A stretch of 64,000 nt of DNA from Diadema setosum (Eukaryota; Echinodermata; Echinoidea; Diadematoida; Diadematidae): the NCBI GenBank assembly GCA_033980235.1, contig CM067069.1, positions 2,782,255 to 2,846,254 of the forward strand, read 5' to 3'. A model generated the notes under the pieces. It saw nothing but the letters and a program-made list of their open reading frames with translations. It made no database searches and was not told where the DNA came from. A program made the translations under genes and the position numbers. Of the stretch, positions 24,838 through 35,800 are shown piece after piece; the stretch's first letter is position 1, and each line of letters starts with the position of its first letter.

Positions 24838-25175
24838 AAAGAAATAAAATGGGGGAAAATTGGGGGATCACACCATACGCCCCCTCCTTAAATTTTGTTC
24901 AGACAAAAGAAATGAAATGAAAAAAAAAAAAACATGTGGGGGGGGGGGTCACACCACACGCCCCCCTCCTTAAATTTTGTTGAGACAAAAGAAATAAAAT
25001 GGGGAAAAATGGGGGGGGGGTCACACCACATGCCCCCTCCTTAAATTTTGTTCAGAAAAAAGAAATAAAATGAAAAAAAAAAGGGGGAGGGGGGTCACAC
25101 CACACCCCCTGGGTCTGGCACACTCTTGTCACACCACATCCCCTGGGTCTGGCACACTTTTGTCACACCACCTGG
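24838..25175. repeat. Degenerate tandem array with G-runs, unit about 73-77 bp
   Basis: The words GGGGTCACACCACACGCCCCC, CTCCTTAAATTTTGTT, CAGACAAAAGAAATAAAATG and a following G-run recur about four times. Then GTCACACCAC-CCCCTGGGTCTGGCACAC repeats at a shorter interval. The unit shares words with the GGGGCGGATC family found at 35.2 kb and 52.7 kb. Confidence 0.7.
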
Positions 25176-25346
25176 GTACGATTAACATTCCTATAGTCAT
25201 GTGACTTCTTTCATAAGTTTGATCTCATTCAAATGAATGCAAATTCCCGCCAACTAATGCTATGTAAGGCAAGCTAGACGAGAAAATACAAAAGGGACGA
25301 AATGTCCACTGGCTGCCCTATTGATAAAATAAGTGTTCACTGGTAT

Positions 25347-26240
25347 CAGGGAGGTGTTGGAGAAGGAGTGGAATCTCTTTGTGCAGATTTATGCGTAGGT
25401 TGAATATAGAGCATGACTATACTTCATATTTCACGGGATTTGATGTTCCATGCTCCAAGCCGCTCTGTCATATCGTTTGGATACGGACACCAAAGAAGAA
25501 GTTCTTAATCTGAACAATTTTACGCTGCATTTCAGAGGAAATGTTGATATTCTGTATGGAACTTGGTGGTTACACAGTATCTTGTACGGAACAACTACTT
25601 TGAGTTTTATTCAAATCTGTTATTAATACCCCGGTCTGAAAAAAGGAGCATTAGTATTTCATAAAAGAGTGAACATGGAACCATCTTGCGCACAATATTA
25701 TGCTTAATATCATTTGCTAGGTTTAATGTTAAATCTTCCGAATTAAGTAATGGCTAATGCGTATTTTTTTTTTCGTGCAGCATTTTGAGGTAAACAACTA
25801 CAATCTCTACTAATTTTCTTCGCATGTCCTACAAACGTCCTATATTGAAGGGGACGGCGAATAGACCGTTTCTGTAATTAAGTACAATTTATATGGATGT
25901 TTCTCTTCCAACAGTCTCGTAAAGAAGCATTTCAATCACCTGCGCCCTCCCATTAAGTTCCATCGGCAGGAATTTGATTAGTTGTTGCTGCGTCGGGCGG
26001 GCTTCTTGGTCGTTAAGAGCAACTTTTGTTAACAAAGCATGCAAATTCTGAATACATTACAAAACTGGCCTACTGATCATGCTGGTGCTGGCTGGGTATA
26101 TTGCATTTTAGGAATGGTGCATACTAAAACCAGTTAGTGACGGAGAAAAAAAATGTCTCCTTTATACCCATGCTCCTTGCGATGCCGCCAAGAAGTTATG
26201 CGCTCCATCGCAGATGTAAATGAATTAATTTGAGAAAAGA
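25347..26240. mobile_element. hAT-like element, copy 3 (right end unclear)
   Basis: It starts CAGGGAGGTGTTGGAGAAGG and follows the word order of copies 1 and 2 through GAAGGGGACGGCGAATAG. It then carries extra or rearranged sequence around 25.88-26.05 kb before the GAAGTTATGCGC-type right part. A clean CCTCCCTG terminus was not found. Confidence 0.55.
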
Positions 26241-26394
26241 CAGCACTTCACAAGTTTGTGTCCACTTCAATAATTTCCCATTTTGTGAGACTTTTTTCCC
26301 TCATGGTTTGATGTTTGCTGCTCACCATTATTGGTGTACATTCAAAGGCAATCGAATCTGATAAGTAACGTCAGCCAAATAACACCGAAATGAG

Positions 26395-27125
26395 GGAAAC
26401 GGTTCTTTTGTCATCGACGACGGACTATTCACCACCACATCCACCAAGGTACACCTTATCAGGTGGCGGAGGGAGTTGACGGGGATGAAAAAAAAAAACA
26501 CCTCCCTTCATAGTTCATAAGTAGGTCCAAGCACGGTTTAAGTATACATCACTTATACAACAAACCCAGCGAGCAGCAGTTCGCTGTTTCTTTCTATATT
26601 TTCGGAAGCAATTTTCTAGTGTGCAGATAACAGGGCACGCGAACAAAAACCAGTAACAAGAAATATGTAGGGCCTACTTCTTTTTGTGCTACACGCAGAA
26701 AACACGCATTAGCCAATTACTTCAGCAGAAGGATTCAACATTTAAGGGCTAAACCTGACGTACAAAATTATGCACGAAAGTGCGCTAGATGGTTTTGAAT
26801 GTTACATTTTTCATAAGATTCTAATAACCATCTGTTTTTCTTTCAGTCATGGTGTTTTTTAAGGTAAGAAGATATGAAAAAATTGAAGGATTTGTTCCGC
26901 ACTATATTACCACCAACGTTTCAACATTTTACCTAAAATTCAGTTTAAACTTGTACAAATCGAGAACATTTTCTTTGGTCTCCATATCTGAAATCTATGG
27001 AAGAGCAGCTTGGAGCATGAAACACCGAAGCCAGAGGAAATACTAAACATTCAATCATCATTCTATGAACCTACGCATAAAAAATGTGCACAAATTGCGA
27101 AGAGATACCACTCCTATAACACCTG
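26395..27125. mobile_element. hAT-like element, copy 4, inverted
   Basis: Read on the minus strand the block begins CAGGTGTTATAGGAGTGG and continues TATCTCTTCGCAATTTGTGC and ATGCGTAGGTTCATAG, the left end of the family. CAGCGAACTGCTGCT near 26,575 matches the right part. Orientation is opposite to copies 1-3. The inner boundary is approximate. Confidence 0.55.
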
Positions 27126-30050
27126 CTTGCGTCACCAGACTGGGTGCGGTTAACATTTTCCAGTCAAGTGAATCCTTTCAATTACCTGAATTTTATTCAG
27201 ATGCATGCAAACTCAGACCGCCTGTTGCTTTGTGAGACAAGCTGCTGCAAACATAAATTATAAAGAAGCAAAACATAAACCCTCTGCCTCCGAGACAAAA
27301 TTCCTTCTCTTCTTTAGTGCTAACAAAACGAGAGATTCGTTCATTTTCATAAACATTGCACAACCAAAACAGTGTGTTTGACATGGGGCCTGTCAATTTA
27401 ATGAATCCTGTGAAAAATCGAATTCTGTGATCACGCAAGGAATTTTCGGCACCTGTTGTCTTTTGAGGCACGCTCGGTAAAATCAGAACCAAAATGTACG
27501 ATCTGTGTTTAGACCTACCCCCTGCCTTCATGGCAAAACCCTTGTCCTCACCGATACAAATTTAGCAGTTTCCCCCCAAATCTATAAATTTTACGCCACC
27601 AAACTGTCAGTGGTTATCAGTTTAAGTCATTCAGAAGTTGATTTTCATGCAACTGCACACAGACGGTCGGTGACTATTGCTATGTTGGGCCAGCACTTCG
27701 AACAAAAATGCCCACTCTTTATCATCGCTATACTCCGTGTTCCAAGTAATGTTTAACACTGTAAAACAGAAGAGTAAGGACAAATAAGTAGATATTGGCA
27801 GGAGTTGAATCCAGAAATTAAAGAGCAAAAAGGTTATGGCGTCTCGAAGTTTACTGCATTTTCAAAAACAGCAATGGCCGTCACAACCATTATCATTATG
27901 ACCAGGACATTGTCATTGCCTCTACCTGACTTGTTTTGTTCATAAACAAACATTCATAAAACATATTCATAAACAATATTGTAAATCTGTCTCCTTTACC
28001 TCTACAAAAACATCACTGCTGAAGGAGAACAACTCTAGGGAGAAAAATAAGGTGAAGTGAAGGATTTGATCTTTTTGCCATCCAATAGACCGTTTCAATG
28101 TATCACAATATATAGTCAGATAATGTTTCTTCCTCTATATAGCCTAGTAACAAAGCATGCCATTCGTGCACCTGCTCTCTCCTAGTCAAGTTAATGAGGA
28201 AGTCCAGTCATGTAGACATAAATCGACAGCTCCATGTTTAGATTTGTGTAATTAATAATAATGTGGTCCTTGAGCAGAGAAACCAATACTCTAAAAACCT
28301 AAAGCAAATCATATTATACACGTACTCTCCTAAACAAGGATGATGACATAGCAGCTTCACCGTAGAATGCATGAGTGGGGGCTCACCATTAATGTATGAG
28401 TAATAGGAGTCTCACATACTTCAGAAATTTCGTAAATCCATTACAATATAGCTTGCTTAACAAAGTCACCTGTGTAGAATTTACGCATGCCTTCTTCTTT
28501 TGTTCTGCTTATAATTGAGCCGCCACTCATCCATTCTTATGGTGCATGAAGCTGAAATGTCATCATTCTTGTTTTTTGATTTGTATAAATTTTGCAAACA
28601 TTCTTATTTCTTATCCAGCCGCTATAAATTTTGAAACTCAGTACCAAGTATAACCAATAGTTGTAATGTAAAAGTCTAAAGTCTGATAATCAGCCGGAGT
28701 TCTCCTTTAAACAAACTGAGATCCTATCACCGCATAAAGGATGCTATCTGGCAAGTTTGGTCAAAACCGTAGTGGGGCTTTCCAGAAGAAGCTGAAAGTT
28801 TTACCCCAATTCTCCCTCGCCCCATGCAGGGCACCTCTGAATCCACCATAAGCAAACTTGAAAGTACAGTCTTTATAGCGAACAGCGTGAACTTATCTCT
28901 ATCATTTGGGGGTTCTAATGAAGATTTCAAAGAAAAATGGGGAGTGGGGAGGTGCTCATTGAAAAAAAAAGGAAATTATATCACCCTATAGATATGCTAC
29001 CTGCCAAGTTTAGTGAACATCTGTCAAGGAAATAAAAATGGTAAATGTTCATGGACCTATGTTACATACAACGATATTAATATGCAAGCCATGTAATACA
29101 ATCTGACAAACAACATGGATTACAGCGCGTCTTCTGCCCAGCCTGTGTATAGCGTCTGCTCAGACGGAGTATATCTTACAGAATCGAACCATTTATATGC
29201 AAACAATATAATAAGTATAGCTCATGGTAATTGTCTATGGATTCAATTAAAGACTGTAACTGAATGTGTGTAAGTATAAATGATAATTATCTGTGTCGTT
29301 GCTACAATTTAAACAGATCAAGAGTCAGACGTTGTCCTCGCACATTTCGTAGGCCTATATTCATTTCAGAAGTTCTTTTGTAACAGATTTGTTATGTGCA
29401 TTTCTTTTTTTTTTGTTGCAATTATGTTGTATTTACATACAATGTTTTTCATCATATAGATTTGCCTCAATACGATATGTAAAGCCAACTTTTTTTTTCT
29501 ATTCCGTTAAGTACAATACTTTTGCTTTTGTTATCTCAAAAATTGGTTAATGGTGTTCATCTTCGCATTACATTGCTGATTTACATGATTTTATTTATTG
29601 TTTCTTTTTCTTTCTTTTTACTGAAGAAGCCAGAGAGAGTCAAAACGGGCAGGTAGAACATTCGTTTATGATGTTCGCGCTGTGATACTTGGCATACCCA
29701 AAGGATTTGTTTTATTGCCCGTTTTATTATTATTATTATTGTTTTTTGCATACTTGTAAATTTACCACCGGACGATTTTTGTGTTAAATTTGTAAATAAT
29801 TATGCGAATGTTGCAGTGATTTCAGGGCATTCTTCACTGAGACAATATAGATCATAATATGTTTCAGAAATCGAGTGAATAGTCAAGTGGTGGGTCTCAG
29901 ATTATATCTGTCGATCTAGTGTGATTGTTTGTTGTTGTTGTTTTTTTTTTGTAAGGTGGGACGTAAACCCATATTATTTATCTATTCATTTTTTTTTATA
30001 TTTCAGGAAAGGATATCAATGAATATTTGAAGTTAAAGCCGGAATTGTAT
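27126..30050. other. Gene-free stretch
   Basis: No exon could be supported. It holds one partial TTAA-type repeat (separate entry), a segment at 28,083-28,205 resembling 25,862-25,985, and T-runs near 29,404, 29,492 and 29,940. GAAGAAGCCAGAGAGAGTCA near 29,626 resembles motifs often seen in retroelement 3' regions. Confidence 0.35.
28207..28710. mobile_element. TTAA-type dispersed element, copy 3 (left end lost)
   Basis: From GTAGACATAAATCGACAGCTC to AGCCGGAGTTCTCCTTTAA the word order follows the copies at 12,860 and 23,378, with extra sequence near 28,360-28,400. The right end has the TTAA terminus at 28,707-28,710. The left terminus is missing. Confidence 0.6.
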
Positions 30051-30055
30051 AAAAG

Positions 30056-30905
30056 TGATATGTTAATGGTCCTTGTGTTCAGTAGGCCAGTGGGTATGAT
30101 GTCATTGTGTTTAAAATGATATGTTAATGGTCCTTGTGTTCAGTAGGCCAGTGGGTATGATGTCATTGTGTTTAAAATGATATGTTAATGGTCCTTGTGT
30201 TCAGTAGGCCAGTGGGTATGATGTCATTGTGTTTAAAATGATATGTTAATGGTCCTTGTGTTCAGTAGGCCAGTGGGTATGATGTCATTGTGTTTAAAAT
30301 GATATGTTAATGGTCCTTGTGTTCAGTAGGCCAGTGGGTATGATGTCATTGTGTTTAAAATGATATGTTAATGGTCCTTGTGTTCAGTAGGCCAGTGGGT
30401 ATGATGTCATTGTGTTTAAAATGATATGTTAATGGTCCTTGTGTTCAGTAGGCCAGTGGGTATGATGTCATTGTGTTTAAAATGATATGTTAATGGTCCT
30501 TGTGTTCAGTAGGCCAGTGGGTATGATGTCATTGTGTTTAAAATGATATGTTAATGGTCCTTGTGTTCAGTAGGCCAGTGGGTATGATGTCATTGTGTTT
30601 AAAATGATATGTTAATGGTCCTTGTGTTCAGTAGGCCAGTGGGTATGATGTCATTGTGTTTAAAATGATATGTTAATGGTCCTTGTGTTCAGTAGGCCAG
30701 TGGGTATGATGTCATTGTGTTTAAAATGATATGTTAATGGTCCTTGTGTTCAGTAGGCCAGTGGGTATGATGTCATTGTGTTTAAAATGATATGTTAATG
30801 GTCCTTGTGTTCAGTAGGCCAGTGGGTATGATGTCATTGTGTTTAAAATGATATGTTAATGGTCCTTGTGTTCAGTAGGCCAGTGGGTATTATGTTATTG
30901 TGTTT
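30056..30905. repeat. 61 bp minisatellite, 14 units
   Basis: The unit TGATATGTTAATGGTCCTTG ... GATGTCATTGTGTTTAAAA repeats every 61 bases with starts of the TGTTAATGG word from 30,061 to 30,854. Thirteen units read identically; the last diverges (TATTATGTTATTGTGTTTC) where it leaves the array. A period that is not a multiple of three means no continuous repeat protein can be encoded. Confidence 0.95.
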
Positions 30906-31117
30906 CATTTTCATTTGCAGTTTGTGTAATTTCTTTGAATTACATGAATTACCTATAGGTAGTCTGGGTATTCTTTTATTATGTACATGTATAATGCTGT
31001 CATTTAATGTACGAAGAATTTCCAAGATGGACAATGAATCAGTAAAGGAAATCAATCAATCAATCAATTACTAATTCATTCATTCATTCATTCATTCATT
31101 CACCTCGCCTTGCAGAG

Positions 31118-32326
31118 GTGTCACAACACAAGTATTTGGGAATAACCCTGTCATCGGATCTAAAATGGAATACACATATTGACAACATCACCAACAAAGC
31201 AAGCAGTATGCTCGGATTTCTACGGCGTAACCTCCATAGAGCCCCTCTCAATGTCAAAGTGCAGGCATATAAGAGTTTAGTCCGCCCTCACCTGGAGTAT
31301 ACTGTAGCCCTGTTTGGGACCCGCACACTTTGAGGCTTATCCAAAAAGTAGAGGCTATACAAAGGAAAGCTGCCCGTTTCATAACCAACGATTACAATTA
31401 TGGAAGCTCTGTAACAACCATGCTCCAGAATATCAAACTACCTACCCTGGAACATAGGCGTCATTATGAACAGTATCATATCCATGCACAAAATAATCTA
31501 TGGCCTGGTTGATTTGCCTTTCGAAAGACATGGTGAATTCAACCCTGAACCACTTAGACCCCGTTTACAGTGCGAGGCTCGGCCGCGGCTCGGCCGCGGC
31601 CGAGTCCAGCCCCGCTTCAGTGTAAACGCGCAAAAGGCCAAATGCGAGGCCAAAATTGGCCTCGCATTTGGCCTCGCTCTGGAGGTGGTCTCGGCCGCGG
31701 CCGAGCCCGGCCTTTTCTTGGTGTAAACGCAAACTGGGCCAAATGCGCGGCCAATTGCGCGGCCAGTTTTAGTCTGGTTTCCAAACCCTCTGCCTGTATC
31801 TTTCGCTGTTCAGGATATTAACCCCCTCAACGTCAAAAACTAGTATAGTTTAAGGTGGTTTTGTCCTGCAGAGGATTTTTTTCCTTCGGCAAAGGCCTTT
31901 GCCCGAACGGCGACTTCGTCGCCACGGAATTCAGTTGGCAAAGGGTCTGAAAACCAGACAATACCAAATTGCGTTAGTTTACAAGCAGAGCGCCACTACG
32001 ACCAAATAATGAAAGGTTTGAATCGAAAGCGCGGCCGAGCCCAGCAGTGTAAACGGACAAAATTGCGAGGCTCGGCCGCGCAATTGAGGCCGGGCTCGGC
32101 CGCGGCCGAGCCGCGGCCGAGCCCGGCCCCGCACTGTAAACGGGGTCTATGAAGGACCAGGAGTTGGAAGCCTCTTCAAATCAAGCTCCCTACTTCCAGA
32201 ACTGATCTCCATCTACATTCATTCTTCCCAAGAACCACCAGATACTGGAATTCCTTACCACAAGCAATAACCAATATAGCTGATCCACGTTCATTTAAAA
32301 ATACATTATCCAAACATTTTGAGTAA
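31118..32326 (+). pseudogene. C-terminal remnant of a LINE reverse transcriptase, frameshifted and interrupted
   Basis: Three frames carry successive parts of one RT C-terminal region. First comes HKYLGITLSSDLKWNTHIDN through LVRPHLEYTVAL. After a frameshift near 31,310 the protein continues WDPHTLRLIQKVEAIQRKAA and RFITNDYNYGSSVTTML. After another shift near 31,470 it continues MHKIIYGLVDLPFERHGEFN. A 591 bp GC-rich TIR element then interrupts it, and the end resumes past 32,150 with FFPRTTRYWNSLPQAIT and a stop at 32,324-32,326. The polymerase core upstream is absent. The pattern matches Jockey/CR1-like LINE ORF2 C-termini. It differs from the LINE at 6.4-8.4 kb in sequence and is much more decayed. 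Confidence 0.85.
31557..32147. mobile_element. GC-rich TIR element with TA target duplication
   Basis: GACCCCGTTTACAGTG and CACTGTAAACGGGGTC are perfect terminal inverted repeats, flanked on both sides by TA. Adjacent to each end lie long GGCTCGGCCGCGG-type CpG-rich runs that are inverse complements of each other. The middle (about 31,820-32,000) is ordinary unique sequence. It sits inside the LINE remnant, so it inserted later than that LINE. TA duplication would fit Tc1/mariner-like or PIF-like mobilisation; no transposase is encoded. Confidence 0.85.
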
Positions 32327-32401
32327 TGTCCCTCCTACCATGACCTATGAACCAAAGTTGAGTGTTGCTCTACCAGGGCTGATCAACGTACACCATCAAG
32401 A

Positions 32402-32617
32402 TCATTCATTCATTCATTCATTCATTCATTCATTCATTCATTCATTCATTCATTCATTCGATCATTCATTCATTCATTCATTCATTCATTCATTCGTTCA
32501 TTCATTCATTCATTCATTCATTCATTCATTCATTCATTCATTCATTCATTCATTCATTCATTCATTCATTCATTCATTCATTCATCATTCATTCATTCAT
32601 TCATTCATTCATTCTGT
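32402..32617. repeat. (ATTC)n microsatellite, about 215 bp
   Basis: Nearly perfect CATT units with rare single-base variants. It lies about 75 bases after the LINE stop codon, and a shorter (ATTC)n run sits at 31,077-31,109 upstream of the same remnant. LINEs of the CR1/L2 type end in short tandem repeats, so the array may have grown from a LINE tail. Confidence 0.9.
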
Positions 32618-32813
32618 TGTTGGAATTTTAACAATGTGTAGATCCTACAACCGTCCTACAAACACACGTAAAACATCAACGCCTGCAGTGCCCCGTCCGA
32701 TGAGCAGCCACTCTTGCGTCGTCCGCGTCGCGTGTTACAGCGTAAACACAAACATCGAACGCACGTGTAATTTACGTGTATGAATGTATAAACTCCAGCA
32801 CACGTGAATGACG

Positions 32814-35800
32814 ATGAATGTCGGCGAAGAGACTGACTTTCCAGCATTATCAGAGAGACAGAGGTAAGTAGAATAACACAAATGTTGCATATTTAACGAC
32901 TGCATAATTGTTAGTTGTAAAAATTAAGTTTGGTTAAAGTTAGTAGGTCTAGACTGGTATCTCTGGTGCAAATGCTTGAAATGCTTGCGCTTTGTAGCTG
33001 TCGAGACGTCGAAAATGACAGTCCCATATATACCAAATGGTGTTGGTAGTAATTTTTCCGAAAGCGTGTCTCTGGATCTGGAACTGGATTGGATACTTTG
33101 CAAATTACACTGAAAAACTCTGGATAGAGTATTTGTTTGTCTGTCTGCATGTATATCTCAGTCTATGTGTGGTCATGTACATTCTAGGAACTGCATTTCT
33201 CACCTGACTTCATTCAACTTGCCATAAATCATTTTATATTGCCATTGTCTTGATCATGAGATTGGTGTATAGACCCCATGTTGATATTTTGCTCCCACAT
33301 ACCAGTTTACTTGCATTAAACTTAAGGTGGCACAATAGTTGCATACTTATTAGATACTGTATGAGCTGAAATTTTCGCGGTGGTTTTATTTTCGCGAATT
33401 TCGCGAATCGCCTTTGAACCGCGAAAATAACAACACGCAAATAAGTAAGTTCAGTTAGACTCTCGCAACCGTGAAATTAACAACACGCGAAAATGTCCTC
33501 CAAGTAGCAATTCGTGAAAATATCTGTATGCGAAAATTTCAGCTCGTACAGTAGCTTACTTCAGTTTTATTGTGCAGACTGTGTGCGCTGCAATTGCCAA
33601 TGAAGAGTGAGTTGTCCTGAGCAATAACATGAAAGTCAACGTTGATATCTTATTCGTAGCTCCCTGATGTGATGACCAGTTTGGTTCACATTTGATTTAT
33701 GCGAGTGGTTGGAAAAAAGCTAAACTATCCTCTGAAGAGTGTGATTTTGGTGCAATTTGGGTTTCCCAAATTTGAGATATCAGCATGGATACAAAGGTAC
33801 ATTTATAACGCCACACTTTGCTCTTCAGAAGCCTAGAATTTCTAGTTTGGCTTCTGATTTTACAGTGCAGAAATTGCCTCCACATATTGTATGTGTTTAC
33901 CCACAGAATATTTTGCGTTATTTCATGTGGACTGCACCGCTACAAAAAATACTATTACAAATAATTTTTCTCCTTCCATCTATAGTGTATCCTTCAGGAT
34001 CTAATCGTTAAAACTATAATACCATTAAAGCATTCCACATGCAATGCATTTCTCATGTCATCAAGTTTTTGTAGATAGTGTCTGCTGAGGACAGTAATGA
34101 CTGACAAACCAACCAGATCCAGACCCAGAATACTGTCATTAATGTAAAAACATGTCATAATGGCCTAGACTGACACATATTCAAGGTATGTACACATGTA
34201 CAGTGTATTTACACTGGTCAATAAGGATGACCATATGGCACCTCAGTGGTTGATCTGTTTACTTTAGTTTGGTCCTGTAGCATCTTGTACATTGCGTTTC
34301 CATATCTAATTCAAAAGAATAATAGTATTATAAGAGTTTATATAATTTCAGAATCATCATTTAAGAGGGTAGACCTACATGTATATGTTTCAAACTTAAA
34401 TGACCTTTATTTAAGGGGATAGTACAGTATTGGTGGAGATAAGAATTGGGCTTTTAGCTTCTTGCAAGCTACCAAGAAAACACTTATGAAATAGTACAGA
34501 GCATACCCTTTTAAGAGGAATTCAAACTTTATTTGATGAAAATTGGGTTTTGAATGACTGAAACATCCAAAAACAAAGTAAAACAAAGTGATCGTAACAA
34601 AATGTGGGTCTCACACTTTATTAGAATCGCTCTGTTTTGGATATCTCAGCCACTTCAAAACCAGTTTTCATCAAATAAACGATGAATTCCACATGGAATT
34701 ACATGCTCTTTAATATTTCACAAGAGGTTTCTCATTATCTCACCAAAAAATGTTAGAAACCTGAAATTAGGCCTCAACCAAAACTATACCATCCCTTTAA
34801 TTCATTAGTGCTTCTAGTTGTAGATTTGTCAGTCTTTTTTTAAATGGGAGGAAATGCATTTGTGCATACTTCTTCAATTTCCAACAGTCTTCTTCATTTC
34901 TGTCATATTTTTCCATGCATGCTCGCACCAAAACAGGAAGTGCATGGTCTGTGCCTCTGTAAAAGCAAAGTACACCTGTCCAAGATGTGAGACAACCACC
35001 TGTTGGTAAGAATCCAGCATTTTACAAACATATATTGCTGTGTCTGTGAATCATGATTTTTTATTGTCAAGAAAAAAAAAAGTATGTTGCACATTACAAG
35101 CCATTTAAAAAAAAAAAGAAAAACCCCAGTGAATTACCATTGTAGCTCTGAGAAGGGACGAACTGTATTTAAAATGATCCATAGTAATAATTGCAGACTC
35201 CCTCCCCCCCCACCCCCCCCCCCCCCAAAAAAAAAAAAAGCAGGGCTTGACAGATCCAGAGGGTGGCATATCAGGTGCACGCCCCTTGTTATTTTTTGTT
35301 AAAACAAACAAAAAAATAAATAAATAAAAAAATGGGGGTGCGTGCGCCCCCCCCCCCTTTAATTTTGTAAAGGCGCTTCCCCTTTATGGAATTCCTGGAT
35401 CCGCCCCTGAAAAGCATCATATATATTGGCAGAGCTGGCAAGTTTTTCTGAGTCTGTTGTAGGCTACCTAAAAACTGAGCGAAGTATCCCACCATGTCTT
35501 GACAAGAGGAAAGATCTGGTCGTGTGGAGATTTATGGGTGGTCCAATTGAATGGATGTTCATTCGCAGGCCACTGGGGTGGATTAGAAAACCAACAGTTA
35601 TTTTCACATTATAGATGATATATTGCATCTACATGTAAGTTGGTACAGTACTCTCCGCGTAATCGGGTATCGCTTAAACGGGTACTCCGTTTAATTGGGT
35701 AGCAATGTCAAAATCAGTTCCAATGCACATTAAATTTACCCGATAATCGGGTTGCCTCTCCGCATAAATGGGTAAATAATTTTCTTCTAATATAATTTCT

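Noticed and set aside
29623..29660. Hammerhead-ribozyme-like core (CTGAAGA...AAAAC)
   Set aside because: The essential CUGAUGA and GAAA elements are not both matched and no three-stem fold is apparent.
30853..31074. 73-codon hydrophobic frame
   Set aside because: It begins in the last minisatellite unit and ends in an (AATC)n run; no homologous domain or splice signal.
32319..32783. 154-codon frame with repeated FIHS units
   Set aside because: It is a translation of the (ATTC)n microsatellite and its flanks, with no protein signal outside the repeat.
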